Of a DNA stretch of 64,000 nucleotides, positions 35,601-46,744 are shown piece by piece; within the stretch, counting starts at the first letter, position 1, and every line of letters starts with the position of its first letter. Under the pieces are notes generated by a model, which ran no database searches, was not told the DNA's origin, and saw nothing but the letters and a program-made list of their open reading frames with translations. The stretch is from Branchiostoma floridae. Lineage: Eukaryota > Chordata > Leptocardii > Amphioxiformes > Branchiostomatidae. Position numbers and translations under genes: made by a program. Where the stretch lies: NCBI RefSeq assembly GCF_000003815.2, contig NC_049990.1, positions 1,321,452-1,385,451 on the forward strand, given 5' to 3'.

Positions 35601-36882
35601 TTGACGTTAGTTGCGGATCGAATTGCCGGGAAGCTTCTACCACCGCCTGTACGCTGTATAAAAAGCACGGGATCATTTCTCGTTAACAGCGTCTAGAGAG
35701 TAAGATGTTCACTAATTCAAACTTATACCCAGCCTTTTAGCTTCTTCGGGCTTGATGATGTCCTTGTTATTTTTACATTTGAAAATTATGTAAGTTGCGA
35801 GTTCAGTTTCTTTAAAGCCTATACCGCCCCCCGTCTCGGTCGAGCGCTCTAAACCGCGTGATCATTTCTCTTCCTTACAGCGTATGGGGGAAATAACGGA
35901 CAAGATGATGGACTGGGCTATCATCCGGGAACTTATCATGTCAGAGGTCAACTCCGCTCTGAGGGAATCGTCTGCCACCCGGGAGCTCGTCCGGTCAGAG
36001 GTCAGCAAGGTTCTGAGGGAAACGTCGAAAACGACGAAATCGCTCGTCCAATCACTGATGACGATGCTGAAGGACGGAGATGACTTGGAGAGGGCGGACC
36101 GTCGCGACGATGGTAGGTGCCGTGCTTTGTGTAGCTTCTACAACTGAAGTACTAGGTTTCTGGGTTTTGATGCAGTGTCAGCATCGTGTATGGGTTGTTG
36201 ATAATCTTATCAAATCAAATCAACCAGATATCGATCGATTTACTTGTACACAAATATGTCATATTCTGAATCCAGAGATGGGTTGATCTTGCAATTGATG
36301 TCGATTTATATCCATCCAGATAAAAGATATATGTTCTTCTCTTAATAAGAGAGCAATATGTCACATTTGCTTGTAAATGTTTGTGTTCCCACCTAATTAT
36401 ATTAAATCAGCTTACTTTTGTGTCTGTTTAGGGCAACCTCGTCTAACATTCCCTAGACTGGGGTAGAGTTTTCATTGGCGAGGTGAGTTGCACTGTTTGC
36501 CCCTGTCACTGTTTGTCCCTGTCAGGGATTTAAGTTATTTTAATGGAAAATTATGCGTTAGTGTTCTTCCGTAGGAAAATGTACTTCGTCTTTTTGATGC
36601 TCAACATTTGTAAAGATATGTTGGGAATTATGTTGTGTTTCATGTAAAGTATTGTTTCCTTTTCTACATTATTATGCAGCAACTAGTATGTATTTGCCGT
36701 ATCCTTTCATCGCCCTTTTAAAACACCTCAATGTTTTAAGGCACTTTTTGACAGTTTTGTCTTTTCTATTCGCAGCTTACAGAAAGGATGGTTTTACGGT
36801 CTGCAACACTCCAGTGAGTTTGCTACAGAAAACACGTCGTGACATCGTTGCATCGTTTTCAAGAGTCACTTCTACGTGCTAG
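32674..36882 (+). CDS. Secreted, possibly processed precursor protein (three exons)
   Basis: Exon 1 (32674-32835, 54 codons) starts MMINRFAPIVLVVAATWSMA, a clear signal peptide, and ends LLSEE at donor GTGAGC, phase 0. Exon 2 (35881-36112) follows a pyrimidine-rich acceptor ending TTACAG and encodes a charged, probably helical segment with an internal repeat: RELIMSEVNSALRESSAT, then RELVRSEVSKVLRETSKT. It ends at GTAGGT, phase 1. Exon 3 (36776-36882, acceptor TATTCGCAG) continues in phase with RKDGFTVCNTP and stops after SRVTSTC. The total is about 166 aa. Paired basic residues recur in similar context (KVRRD, DRRDD, KTRRD), suggesting prohormone-like cleavage. A GTGAGT donor inside exon 3 (36814) could instead splice onward. 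Family not recognised. Confidence 0.65.
35165..35410 (+). mobile_element. tRNA-derived SINE in intron 1 of the secreted-protein gene
   Basis: GCAATGGCGTAGTGGGTAGAG (A-box) and GTGAGTTCGATCCCC (B-box) are followed by a long body ending near GGGCGCCGCCCTATGCGTC. It differs downstream from the 13.3-kb family, so a second SINE subfamily is likely. Confidence 0.65.
35460..35880 (+). repeat. ~190-bp tandem duplication carrying a splice acceptor
   Basis: Two units share AGCCT..TTC.GGCTTGATGATG, TTACATTTGAAAATT, GTTGCG and GGGATCATTTCTC..TTAACAGCGT / GTGATCATTTCTC..TTACAGCGT. The second unit ends exactly at the acceptor of exon 2. The first therefore carries a second potential acceptor (about 35690), whose downstream frame stops after 16 codons. 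Confidence 0.65.
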
Positions 36883-37779
36883 TATAGTTAATTCTTCTGT
36901 GTTGAACTTCAAGTCATTAGTTTTTATTAGAGATAAGAATCTATTTTTCTGTACCAAATTTCTTGAATCTATGACCTGATGGATCACGGATTTGATTACC
37001 TCTTCTGCTGAGCGCCAGGTCAACCATAGAAGGTGTTTCCACCCACGTGACTGTGACGTAAACATTGTCCGCCATGTTGGGTGGTTAAAAGTGGAGGTTA
37101 ATTTGAATGTCTGGCTTTACTAGTTTTAGCATGGTGGCTGTGACGTCACGGTGCGTCACTTGCAAACATCCAATAGTTGACCTGAATTCATGTGAGCAGT
37201 AAAAACATCCTTATAACCACAAGACTGGTTTGAAATGTTGCTTCAGTTATGATGTATTCCATAAAAACTGTAAACCCTCCAGGTTTTCTGTTTGTTTGAG
37301 TTTGTTTGTTTGATTGTTTGTCAATATGTGAGCAGAATAATCAGAGACGTATACCCGACGAGTCATCTTCGATACCGAAGGACTATCAAACAGAAGAGTC
37401 AAAGAGAAGATGTTGACAGATGTTCAGACATACAGAACGTTGTAAGATCAAGCCTTTGGACAAGATCGTCTCACAGGCATCATTACACGAAGGTAATAGC
37501 CAAGCAGATGTTAGGTGGAGGATAATGGTGTTAAATGCCTACAGGAATTCCTTTATTCTCCAAGCAACTAGTTTATCGGACATTTTTGTCGGACATTGGG
37601 CATAAAATCTGTCAAAAAGAGAGCCATACAAAACACCTAAAAAGTTCAAAACCAGCCGGAGCCGAACGTCTGATTGGAGAACAGACTTCTCTAAGAGTCG
37701 CCGGGCCGAGCAGTAGGAGACGTGAGAATGACAGATAAGACGATAAGAATGCCGACTACCATCCAAGCTGTTTGCAGAT

Positions 37780-37930
37780 TAGGCCACTTTGATTTGATTA
37801 CATGGGTGACGTCCTCTGGGAACCCCTAAACTGATGCGAGTGTGAAAAAAAGTTTGGCCTAAAAGACTTGCCTTCATTCTGAAATCTGCGTGATCAGGCA
37901 AATTACATGTAAGTAAATGACCAAAATCAC
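37780..37930. mobile_element. Truncated family M1 element, copy 3
   Basis: TAGGCCACTTTGATTTGATT, GACGTCCTCTGGGAAC, GATGCGAGTGTGAAAAA and AGTTTGGCCTAAAA match, in order, the reverse complement of the right end of the 11.9-kb element. The opposite terminus is not seen. Confidence 0.65.
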
Positions 37931-38186
37931 ACAGAGTAAACCGAACAATAGATTCTTCATTTTTTCACCTCGGAATTTACAAAATGGAATTCAGTATTCT
38001 ATGGCATCTTTTATATATTATTTGTGCTTTTTTTATTATAAATCTACAACACATATTCGCTAACTTTGCAGCTGCTTTGTACGATTTAAAGTCGGGTTGT
38101 AAAGTTTCTCAAACAGCCGAAAATATATGCGGGGTGGATGTCATCTACATAATCAACATGGATGGACATCCCAGGTTACTATACAC

Positions 38187-38560
38187 ATTTTTGTCACGCG
38201 GCGGCCATGATGGATCTAAAACGAGTCCAATGAGGCAAACAAAAGACTGTCCATCACAATTAGCAGTTCAACCAATGATAGCATGGAAATTAGAAAATTG
38301 ACCAATAAGAGAATGGCTGCATGTCCGTCACATATTTGCATTATTATGTTTTTATTTTGCATATCTTAAGGGACTATGGGATCAGTCTACGCTCCTCTAA
38401 ATTACTACATCTTTCGGTGCATAAAACTAGTTATAATATTTATCATTTGATCTTATATTGTGAAAATGTGTGTGGTTTGGGGAAAAACTAAATGGGAGCT
38501 GATTTTAGAAATAACTTTTGTCTGTTTGGTCTATCATGGCCGCCGCGTGAGAGAGGCGTA
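38187..38560. mobile_element. Possible inverted-repeat element (CACGCGGCGGCCATGAT ends)
   Basis: GTCACGCGGCGGCCATGATG near 38193 is mirrored by TATCATGGCCGCCGCGTGAG near 38535. The interior is AT-rich and non-coding. Superfamily unknown. Confidence 0.45.
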
Positions 38561-38569
38561 TATGGGTCA

Positions 38570-39680
38570 CTCAGATTCCATCAAACAGAACTTAATCAGA
38601 ATCTCTGATCTGTGACGTAGTTTGACGTCACACACGCATTCCTTGCCAACTGTCTTGATCCCATTGACGTATGACACAAGATCACAAATCCTATATACAT
38701 CCGATTTAAATCAGATTTATATTCAGGTCCTTAATTGCCTAAACCGAGCAGAGAATTCTGTTAACTGTTCATTCAGTCTGTCTTTTCTTCTATAGTCGTG
38801 TTCTTTACAATAAATGATTTAAAACGGCATCCACAGAGTCTCTTTGTTTTTACTTGTACGAGTGATATAGACAGCGCAAGTAATACAAAATTGTTGTAGA
38901 GAATATCTTAAGTTTTCTAACCCGCCGGTTTCCTTTGCAAGATCACCTAATTGTTTGTTTTTTAGACACTCATCTATTAGTAAGAACCTTAAACCGGCCC
39001 GTAACAAACTCTACAGGTATTTAGGAGGTTGAGTGTAGTCTTGAACCTAACATGGTTGAGTGATGGTTGCATCGGCATGTCGGTTTATGCATTTCTCCTT
39101 TCTCCAGCCAGAGTGGCTCCAACAGTCTCTGGTCACTGCTTACAAATGATGCCAATATTAGAAATTAGAATATTAGAAATTTGTGGAAGGCTAATTATAA
39201 TCAACAATTGACCAGAGAGTTAGCCTGGCAGACATGGCCCTGTTAGTCCCTATAGAAAACACTTTCCGACTGAATAACCCCTCTTATAAATTATCAGGCC
39301 TATTTGGGCCAATTTGTTTTTCCCAGTTTAACGGAGACCAGTGACGTCATCATAGCCCGTTTCTATGTAATGGTCTCAATGATTAAGGATTCCTTTTATT
39401 TTTGCCTGCGCTTTTAAGAGCTTTTTTATTGCAATGTACAAAGATACATCTAAACACCAAATGAGAGACACAAAAAGCGGTCAATGACCGCATGCGTTCT
39501 TCACATCATTCCAGTTCAGAAATAAAATGCCCAAACCTGTACCACTTACTTACTACCTCAAGAGCTACCTACCACTCTTACATCACGGCCATGGTATGTG
39601 CAGAGTTGTCAACAACGGTATTTCCCCCGCAGTGCCGGGTACAAAATTAATTCTAATCAATTCATGGAATCATCAACAAA
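38570..39680. other. Non-coding stretch, no supported feature
   Basis: Only short chance frames (39007-38819 -, 39029-39211 +) are present, without splice context. Confidence 0.4.
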
Positions 39681-39686
39681 CAAACA

Positions 39687-39850
39687 GACACACACACGGA
39701 TACACACACACACACATACACAAACACACACACGGATACACACACGCACACACACACACACACGCACACACGCGCACACACACGCACACACACACAGATA
39801 CACGCATACATACAGACACACACGCACACACACACACACACGGATGGATA

Positions 39851-39891
<41 letters not shown>

Positions 39892-40032
39892 ATACACACA
39901 CAGACACACACACACACACACACGGATACACACACACGGATACACACACACGGATACACACACACGGATACACACACACACACGCACATACACACGAACA
40001 CAAATTATATAGACAAATGCACACACGCGCGC
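39687..40032. repeat. (CA)n / (CACACGGATA)n microsatellite
   Basis: About 340 bp of CACACA interrupted by CACG, CAGATA and CGGATA. Six-frame translations give TH- and VC-repeats of up to 180 codons; these are not genes. Confidence 0.97.
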
Positions 40033-40454
40033 GCGTGGTTTAGAGTTATGCCTTTTGCTCTGTGGTTGCCTTTTTTTTCGTGTAGACTTAGAGGCAAAAG
40101 ACGACAGTCTCTAAAAGATAAGTCACAGATGAGCTCTTAAAAACAAGAATTATAAGCTCTTAAAACCGTCCACAAGACAACCTTAAGACATAGCGGAACT
40201 CTGAAAGATGCGACTTAAAAGACCTTTAAAAGTATGACTCAGGCTTAGTTGAACTTTCTTACTTGACTTTTAGCAAAGGTCGCCCCCTGGCTCCCTGAGG
40301 GATTAGACAGGATTCTCCATAATGGACCTTCAAAGTGTCTGTCTGGTTTCTCACATATAGGCCACATGATCAGGGGTTAACGGATTGTAATGAGCGCTGG
40401 AGATGCGAGTGGCGCTTCCGGGAAGTACCTGACCTGGTTGGCAAATGTAGCGTG

Positions 40455-40665
40455 AGGTTAGGGTTAGGGTTGGGGTTGGGGTTATGGTTAGGGTTGGGGT
40501 TATGGTTATGGTTATGGTTAGGGTTAGGGTTGGGGTTGGGGTTGGGGTTGGGGTTAGGGTTAGGGTTGGGGTTGGGGTTGGGGTTGGGTTGGAGTTGGGG
40601 TTGGGGTTGGGGTTGGGGTTAGGGTTAGGGTTAGGGTAAGGCTATGGGTCAGGGTTAGGTGTTAT
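40455..40665. repeat. Interstitial telomere-like repeat
   Basis: About 35 hexamers of TTAGGG, TTGGGG and TTATGG on the plus strand, with a few length variants. TTAGGG is the canonical deuterostome telomere unit, so this is a degenerate interstitial telomeric tract. A 95-codon LG-repeat frame across it is spurious. Confidence 0.9.
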
Positions 40666-40840
40666 GTTTGGGTTAGTGTTAGTGTCCACAGCGCGACCCT
40701 TTCTTTCAAAATTCTATCAGATTACCGTGGCCCACAAGAGTGACACTTTTTCGCGTTTCGCATTAAAATGTGCGTGTTTCTTTTGTAACATATTACAACG
40801 CCATCAGGGCGGAATTTACCGTGTTACGCTCTAGATGTGC

Positions 40841-41235
40841 GGTATGTGTGTGGGTGTGTGCCTGTGTGTGTGTCTATATATGTGTGTGTGTGTGTGTCCA
40901 TGTGTGTGCGTGTCTATGTGTGTATGCGTCTATGTGTGTGCGTGTATATGTGTGTGCATATGTTTGTGCTTGTTTGTCTATGTGTGCGTGTGTCTATGTG
41001 TGTGTGTGTGTGTCTATGTGCGTGAGTGTGTGTCTTTGTGTGCGTGTGTCTATGTGTGTGTATCTCTCTCCTCTCTCTCTAATAATACTATAATAAGTAC
41101 TAATGCTACTACTACAACTACTACTACTACCACCACCACCAATAGAACTACAAATGCTACTAAAATTCGTACTAATACTACCACTACCACTATACTACTA
41201 CAAACAAGTACATGCACTACCACTGATATATTATA
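40841..41235. repeat. (TG)n, (CT)n and (ACT)n compound microsatellite
   Basis: About 235 bp of TGTGTG with CTATG/CGTG interruptions, then a short CTCT tract, then about 140 bp of ACTACT/ACCACC/AATACT triplets. Confidence 0.95.
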
Positions 41236-41239
41236 AGTC

Positions 41240-41940
41240 CCTGTGCTTCAGACAGTTGAAAACATTTTTTTTGATTGACTAATTTATTGATTAATTAACT
41301 GATAAGGACAGAACCCTCGCCCCCCGGGGCTGACCTTGAGGTGCCAAGGTCACAATCCAACAGCCAAACAACCGACTTATTCATAAATCATTGACTAAAA
41401 TTCACAACAAAACAAATAACGTTATCAAAACTGCAGAACTAATATATGTCTAACGTTCATTGTTACCAAAGAACGGGTATGTGCAGGGTAAGTTCAGTTA
41501 TCAAAGCCACACCTGAATTTGTAAATTACTTAAAGTATAAATTCCTTAAGACATGTAGAGAACAAACAGTTTTCAAACTGTTGTAAATTCTTCAAAAGTT
41601 ATATTGTTCGCAAATACACACACACACACACTCACCCCGCTGCACTCACGACAGAAAGTGCCAGAAGTACCATTTTCTTACAAAACCTTGGTATACGCAA
41701 CCGCTACTCAAATACCAAATATCGTGACATTTCACCCACACCTGCTCGAGTTATTGATTGACCTACATATTGGGACACACACAAATTTTCCAACCAAAAC
41801 ATAACCTTCTTGGCGAAGGCAATAAGAAGCTTGCTAAGATAAAGATAGTCCCAAACCATATTTCAGGGCCGTTGGTTCTTATCCAATGTGTCTATGGTAC
41901 CGCCTTTACCTACCCAACCGAAGTCAGATACCCATTTTAA
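41240..41940. other. Non-coding stretch with short (CA)n
   Basis: A CA run at about 41615-41632 is present. The other frames are short and unsupported. Confidence 0.4.
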
Positions 41941-41949
41941 AGCCTTTCC

Positions 41950-42040
41950 CAGTGTCATAAAAACGATAGCATGACATGACTCGAACCCAGGACCTCTGGG
42001 TTCCGGGCCACACAACCTACAGTTATGCCACACGACCCCA
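41950..42040 (-). mobile_element. tRNA-like SINE fragment, minus orientation
   Basis: The B-box complement GACTCGAACCCAGGACC and the A-box complement CTACAGTTATGCCACACGACC are in the expected order for a SINE head on the minus strand. Confidence 0.6.
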
Positions 42041-42835
42041 CGTATGGAGAATGGTAAAGTGATTTGTAAACCATTGTATCGTGCAATGAAATGCTTTGTT
42101 CGAAATTTAAATATTTGACTGGCTGATTCAAATAATAATCTGCAGGCTTCTGTGGACTTTCTAAAGACCTCTTTAAACTTGAACTTGTTACGGAACATTG
42201 CTCTTACGATGATGGAATAATGTGTAATTTGATATTCCAGGCTAATTCTTTTAATTCACTTTCTTTCTTTTAACTGAGTTGGATTGTCACACAGACCTAG
42301 AGACTGTTGTTCAGATTGTATGAGGAACAGAATATATTTCAAGATGGCTTCCCTACGTCCTCCTATAGAGCTATTTTAAACTTTATCAATAAACTTTATT
42401 ACAGATCACAAACCACTACAGTCAGGGAAAGAAAACATTGTGTTTACACCCTGCATTGGTATAGTTTTTATAGTTATAGTTTTTAAAAATTATTCATCAA
42501 TTTAAAATATACCACGAACACATTGATGAGGCAAGAAAATGCGCAAGAAATGTTCGAAACTTATCACACTGACGTGTTGTACAGTTCAATGGCACAGTGT
42601 ACGAAAGAGTTCTGTAGGCACATTGATTGTGTGGGGGCTTAACGCATCGCCCTTCAGAACCCTGGCGGAGTTGTCAGGCAATTAAACTTTAAACATCTCA
42701 AGACAACACCTGTCAATATGCCTATAGGGGGCTATAAGAGAGATGGGGCCTCCCACTACATGTATGTTATAGGTTAGAGTTTGCAACCCAACAAAATCGT
42801 GTGATGGTTCTGTGCATGTGGATATCTTTTTCTTA

Positions 42836-43025
42836 TTAGGTCACACTGATATGATATATGGATGACATCCGCGCGCGCATTAATTTTTGCATGTTCTTAA
42901 AACAAATCGTGGCCACATGTCGCCCAATAGCATTCCTGGTCAATCAAAAGTTTAGGCTCCCCAGGGTAAGGGGACCACAGCGCCCCGGTATGTCGCAGCC
43001 TAAAGCGAAAAGGCGCAAAAAATAG
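42836..43025. mobile_element. Family M1 element fragment, copy 4
   Basis: GGTCACACTGATATGATATATGG is followed by ATGACATCCGCGCGCGCATT and TTTTTGCATGTTC, then CATTCCTGGTCAATCA. This matches the left half of the 6.4-kb copy. No right terminus was found. Confidence 0.65.
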
Positions 43026-43670
43026 AGGAAAGTCTTCCAGCGGTCAACAACTTTTAAACTGCCTTCTTTATGTCAACAGAAGTCCTGTAAACACATTCGT
43101 CTCCAAATGGAATGGCACAATACGCAAAATTTGTCCGGTAAAAGTAATGATGAAACGACACAAGGTAATCAGAAATGGCATACTTCACCCCAAAGGCATA
43201 TAAGCCAATACCTCAGTCTCTCGAGCTCTTGGTATGAAAAGAACCAAAAAATCTCTTTTCAACCATATAAGATTTATCTAAACTCTCATACAGTTTGAAT
43301 ATTGATATCGGGCACCTTGACTTTGAAAAGTCATTTTCCAAATCAAAAACAGCGACGCCTGCAATTCTTTGCAGTTTAACCTGGCTGTGCGCTAGCATAA
43401 TTTCCTTTCTTATTTATCATGTCTTTGTCTGAGTCCCTGCATATCGAGTTATAGACATGCAGGGGCTGGCATTCGTTAGAGAAGTAAAGAATTCTAGTAT
43501 CTTTCACAACCTAAGGCGACAAGCGTTTCTTAAAAGCCCCTCTTAGTAGTACCCTATTACCTTACCTTCGCAGCCTGCAGACCACCATTAAGTAAAGTAC
43601 TCCTCGCCCGGACCGAGCGACAACATAAGCGTCGCCATGGGAGCTATCTCTCCCGGACGACAGGCCAAAC

Positions 43671-43746
43671 GTTGCCATGGAAACGCCCTAAATATTGACC
43701 CGAACGCTGCAAGGCCGCACCCGGGGTTCGGGAGATGCGCATGCGC
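43671..43746. promoter_or_regulatory. Promoter-like block: RFX X-box and NRF1 palindrome
   Basis: GTTGCCATGGAAAC (43671-43684) is a full palindromic X-box, the site bound by RFX factors at ciliary and other genes. TGCGCATGCGC (43736-43746) is a perfect NRF1 site 51 bp away. The surrounding 43600-43760 is richer in CpG than its neighbourhood. No first exon or gene was identified on either side, so promoter activity is inferred from motifs alone. Confidence 0.5.
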
Positions 43747-43900
43747 TGTGTAGCCCACTTGAAGTCCCGGGATGTTTGATCAGCGGCTGTTCAGCAAACG
43801 TGTGTAAATCTGCTTAAAAGCAGTTCAAAAACCCAGGGGAGGTCAGGGAGGAAACAATAACAAACGTAGCAACGTTCTACGGGGAAAAGAACGCTATCTT

Positions 43901-44029
43901 TGTGTGTGCGTGCGCGTGTGTGTTGTATACGTGTGTGTTTGTGTTTGTGTGTGTGTGTGAGTGTATGTGTGTGTGTGAGTGTGTGTGAGTGTGTGTGTGT
44001 GTGTGTGTGTGAGTTTGTGTATGTGTGTG

Positions 44030-44069
<40 letters not shown>

Positions 44070-44087
44070 AGTTTGTGTATGTGTGTG

Positions 44088-44118
<31 letters not shown>

Positions 44119-44165
44119 CGTGTGCCTGTGTGTCCGTCTATTTGTGTGTGTGTGTGTGAGTGAGT
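43901..44165. repeat. (GT)n microsatellite
   Basis: About 265 bp of GTGTGT with GAGT, GTAT and GCGT interruptions. Confidence 0.97.
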
Positions 44166-44169
44166 GTAA

Positions 44170-45600
44170 AATGTCTTTACTAACGTTGGTGTTGAGAAAG
44201 ACACTAAGGACGAAAGCTATGGTACGTTCGGAGATCGACCCAAATCGACCGTAAATTTCGCGTTTCTAACCTTGGATAGAAAACTTCCTCCTTCCCTTGT
44301 AAAGTCGATAGAAAGCCTACACAAGAATCACCCACCAAAATATCTTCTCACGACAAATGACAAACAACTACAAAAGAACTTACATGTCTCGTGAATTCGA
44401 ACATCTCAGTCATGCCCGGTACGTGCTGTTAAGTGTATTTTCCCATTTATACCCTACTAGAACAACCCTTAACTGCAGTGCTGACATACCAACATCCAGA
44501 CGACGTCGTCTATAAGTGTCTACCAGCCCCTCGGGTCTAAGATATCCTGATCCCATCTTAACTGCACAGGGTTGAAGACGTCTTTAGTGTCGTAAGAAAA
44601 CCTCTTAACCTTCTAAGACGACGTGCGAAGAATCTTAAAACTCAAGAAGTAAGCGAGAGGGTCCCAGTAGGTCTGGGTAATGCGCAATCTATATTTCAAA
44701 TTAGGCAATATATATTCTGCATCGTGATATCGCAGTGACAACATTTTAGCCTAAAACGTGCCTAATGTTGACTTGTATTGGGCTGGTATTATAAGTAAGC
44801 AAAACATTGTAGCTGACCAATAGTTTAAACTACGTGCCTAACGTTATTTTTGTAACATAAGCACATAGACTTAAACAAACAGTTGGCAGATAAGAGAGCT
44901 AACACACGGATACATTTATTCCAACGTCACTTGTTGAATAGCTGAGCTGATTTCCCCGTACATTGAACCAGTATTATGCCATATAGTATACATAGTGTCT
45001 ATCTCGTGTATCATATACAGTACATCCAATGTAAGCTATGATTACATGTAGCTGCACATGCACGGTTCTTAAGTGGAGTTTGGCTGCCAAATTGTACAGA
45101 AGTCCTTGTATCTATACTACTACGTCTCAGACACCGACTTAAATCACCTTAAGGTATACTCAAGTGACCCCCAAGAAAGCCCTACCTGCTGGAGCCACGT
45201 GATTCGTTCCCACGCTGAAATTATAGATTTTCTTTCTTGATTGATACATGTGTACCTGACTAAAACATGGCGAATCGTTTCACCTGCATTCCACGCTTCA
45301 ATCCGCCATGTCTGTTCCACTGACAAGGTGTACAAAGTGCTACCGCTGCCGCGTACGTGTGTGTAAACTTATATACATATCCCTCCCCTAAGTTATGCAT
45401 TCGCCCAGTTTATACCTATTCGACTGTCTAAAACAGAGCCAGTCTTAACACAAATCTTACCTGTATCTTCAAGTTTCGATCAGCTGTCTCTAAGCTCCTC
45501 CAGGTGCGCCAAGTCACCTTGTTCAGCCCACACACCTGTGAACAGGTGAAGCCATCATACCTGCCGTCAGTCCAGAGTTATAAACTTCCCGCACAGTTCA
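44170..45600. other. Non-coding stretch, no supported feature
   Basis: No convincing exon, repeat or RNA gene. CACCTG/CAGGTG E-boxes cluster near 45500-45550. Confidence 0.35.
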
Positions 45601-45649
45601 TTTACAGCAGGCGAACAAACCCGTCGCTTGGTGCGGTTTGTGTGCTCGG

Positions 45650-46740
45650 CTGTTTGTTCTCGCACCTTGTGTGGACCCGGGGCAAACATGGCGTGTTTGC
45701 TGGGGGCTTGTGGGGGCAGGTTGGGCCGCTTTGTGGCAAAACACGCTACTTCGCCATATCGTAGAAACTACCCGCCCAAACTTGAGTTTTGTATGGCAGG
45801 GGGTTGTGTATTGCCGTGTGTATTGCGGTGTTGTAGTGGTAGGTTTGGATGTACGTATCCATGTTTGGCGGCACGCAGGCCTAATCTCCAAGCAGATCCT
45901 ACGGTAGCATAAGATAGAATCAAAAGGTGCCAGAGGAGTGAAGCCGGCTTAGGAGTTTGTTTCGCTATCGCGGCTACATGGCAATTGTAAACTTCTTGGC
46001 TGACTACACTCCTTGACCAGTTTAGTACTATCTTATGCTATTGCAGGATCTGCTTGGAGATTCGTGAGTACTTGTGGCGACAGTATCCATGTTCGGCAGC
46101 ACGCAGGCCCTCCTTTGTCTGAAAACGCACGCTGCTGGACATATCGAGGAAACGGGACGCACCCTGGATTATTTTGGGCACAGGCCATTGACATGACTTA
46201 AGTTGATATTAAATTAAGTAAGCTATCATTTACTAGGTGGCTATGACAACTTTAGACAAACTTTCAGAAATGTTGTGCGTGTACATATGAAATCCAAAGA
46301 ATACGCACTGATTTGCGATAAGATGTGAACAACGCTTCTGAGTGGTGGGGTTTAGCCCATTGACTTGTGTATGTACGTACTACCTTTTTTGCTAGGTGGT
46401 TATTACAACTTAAGACAAACTTTCAGAAACGCTAGCTGTTAGTCTATGAAATTCAAAGGAAAGAGCTGATTTGCGATAATATGATATGAACAACGTTTTT
46501 GTATGGCGGGGTCCGGGTTAGCCTACTGCCAACATTGTCATTGTGTAGATTATTTAATTTGCGGTGTTCTTTTGACAAGTTTGGCCGCCTTTGTCACAAA
46601 CTTGCCGTCCCTTCAAGAGGGAACACGCTACTTTCTGATAACGCGGAAACAACAAGTTGGGCTCCACGTGGGGCTTGCATATTTCCGCAAAATTGGTCTT
46701 TGGTGGGGTTGCTGTGACGATTCCCTTTGTTAGAAACTTC
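45650..46740. repeat. Degenerate local repeats around a hAT-like MITE
   Basis: GTATCCATGTTTGGCGGCACGCAGGCC-type sequence appears on both sides of the MITE (about 45855 and 46084). An ACACGCTACT..ATATCG.GGAAAC block recurs near 45748, 46123 and 46624. A block with GACAAACTTTCAGAAA..GATTTGCGATAA is duplicated at about 46235 and 46393. Overlapping frames of up to 97 codons have no coherent protein. Confidence 0.55.
45883..46062. mobile_element. hAT-like MITE, family M2, copy 1 (180 bp)
   Basis: The terminal inverted repeats begin AATCTCCAAGCAGATCCT and continue through GCATAAGATAG on each arm. It is nearly the same length and sequence as copy 2 at 54401. The target-site duplication is not recognisable in this copy. 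Confidence 0.85.
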
Positions 46741-46744
46741 GGTC

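Noticed and set aside
37292-37525. Additional 3' exon of the secreted-protein gene (ends at a GTAATA donor)
   Set aside because: No acceptor of quality at a compatible phase and no composition similar to exons 1-3.
39598-40140. 180-codon histidine/threonine-rich frame
   Set aside because: Microsatellite read-through with no splice sites or start context.
40335-40622. LG/WLG-repeat protein of 95 codons
   Set aside because: Telomere-like repeat read in frame; composition fully explained by TTGGGG/TTAGGG.
45598-45912. Overlapping 86-97-codon frames on both strands
   Set aside because: Several frames are open at once in GC-richer repeat DNA; no protein-like conservation is seen among the repeat copies at 46.1 and 46.6 kb.
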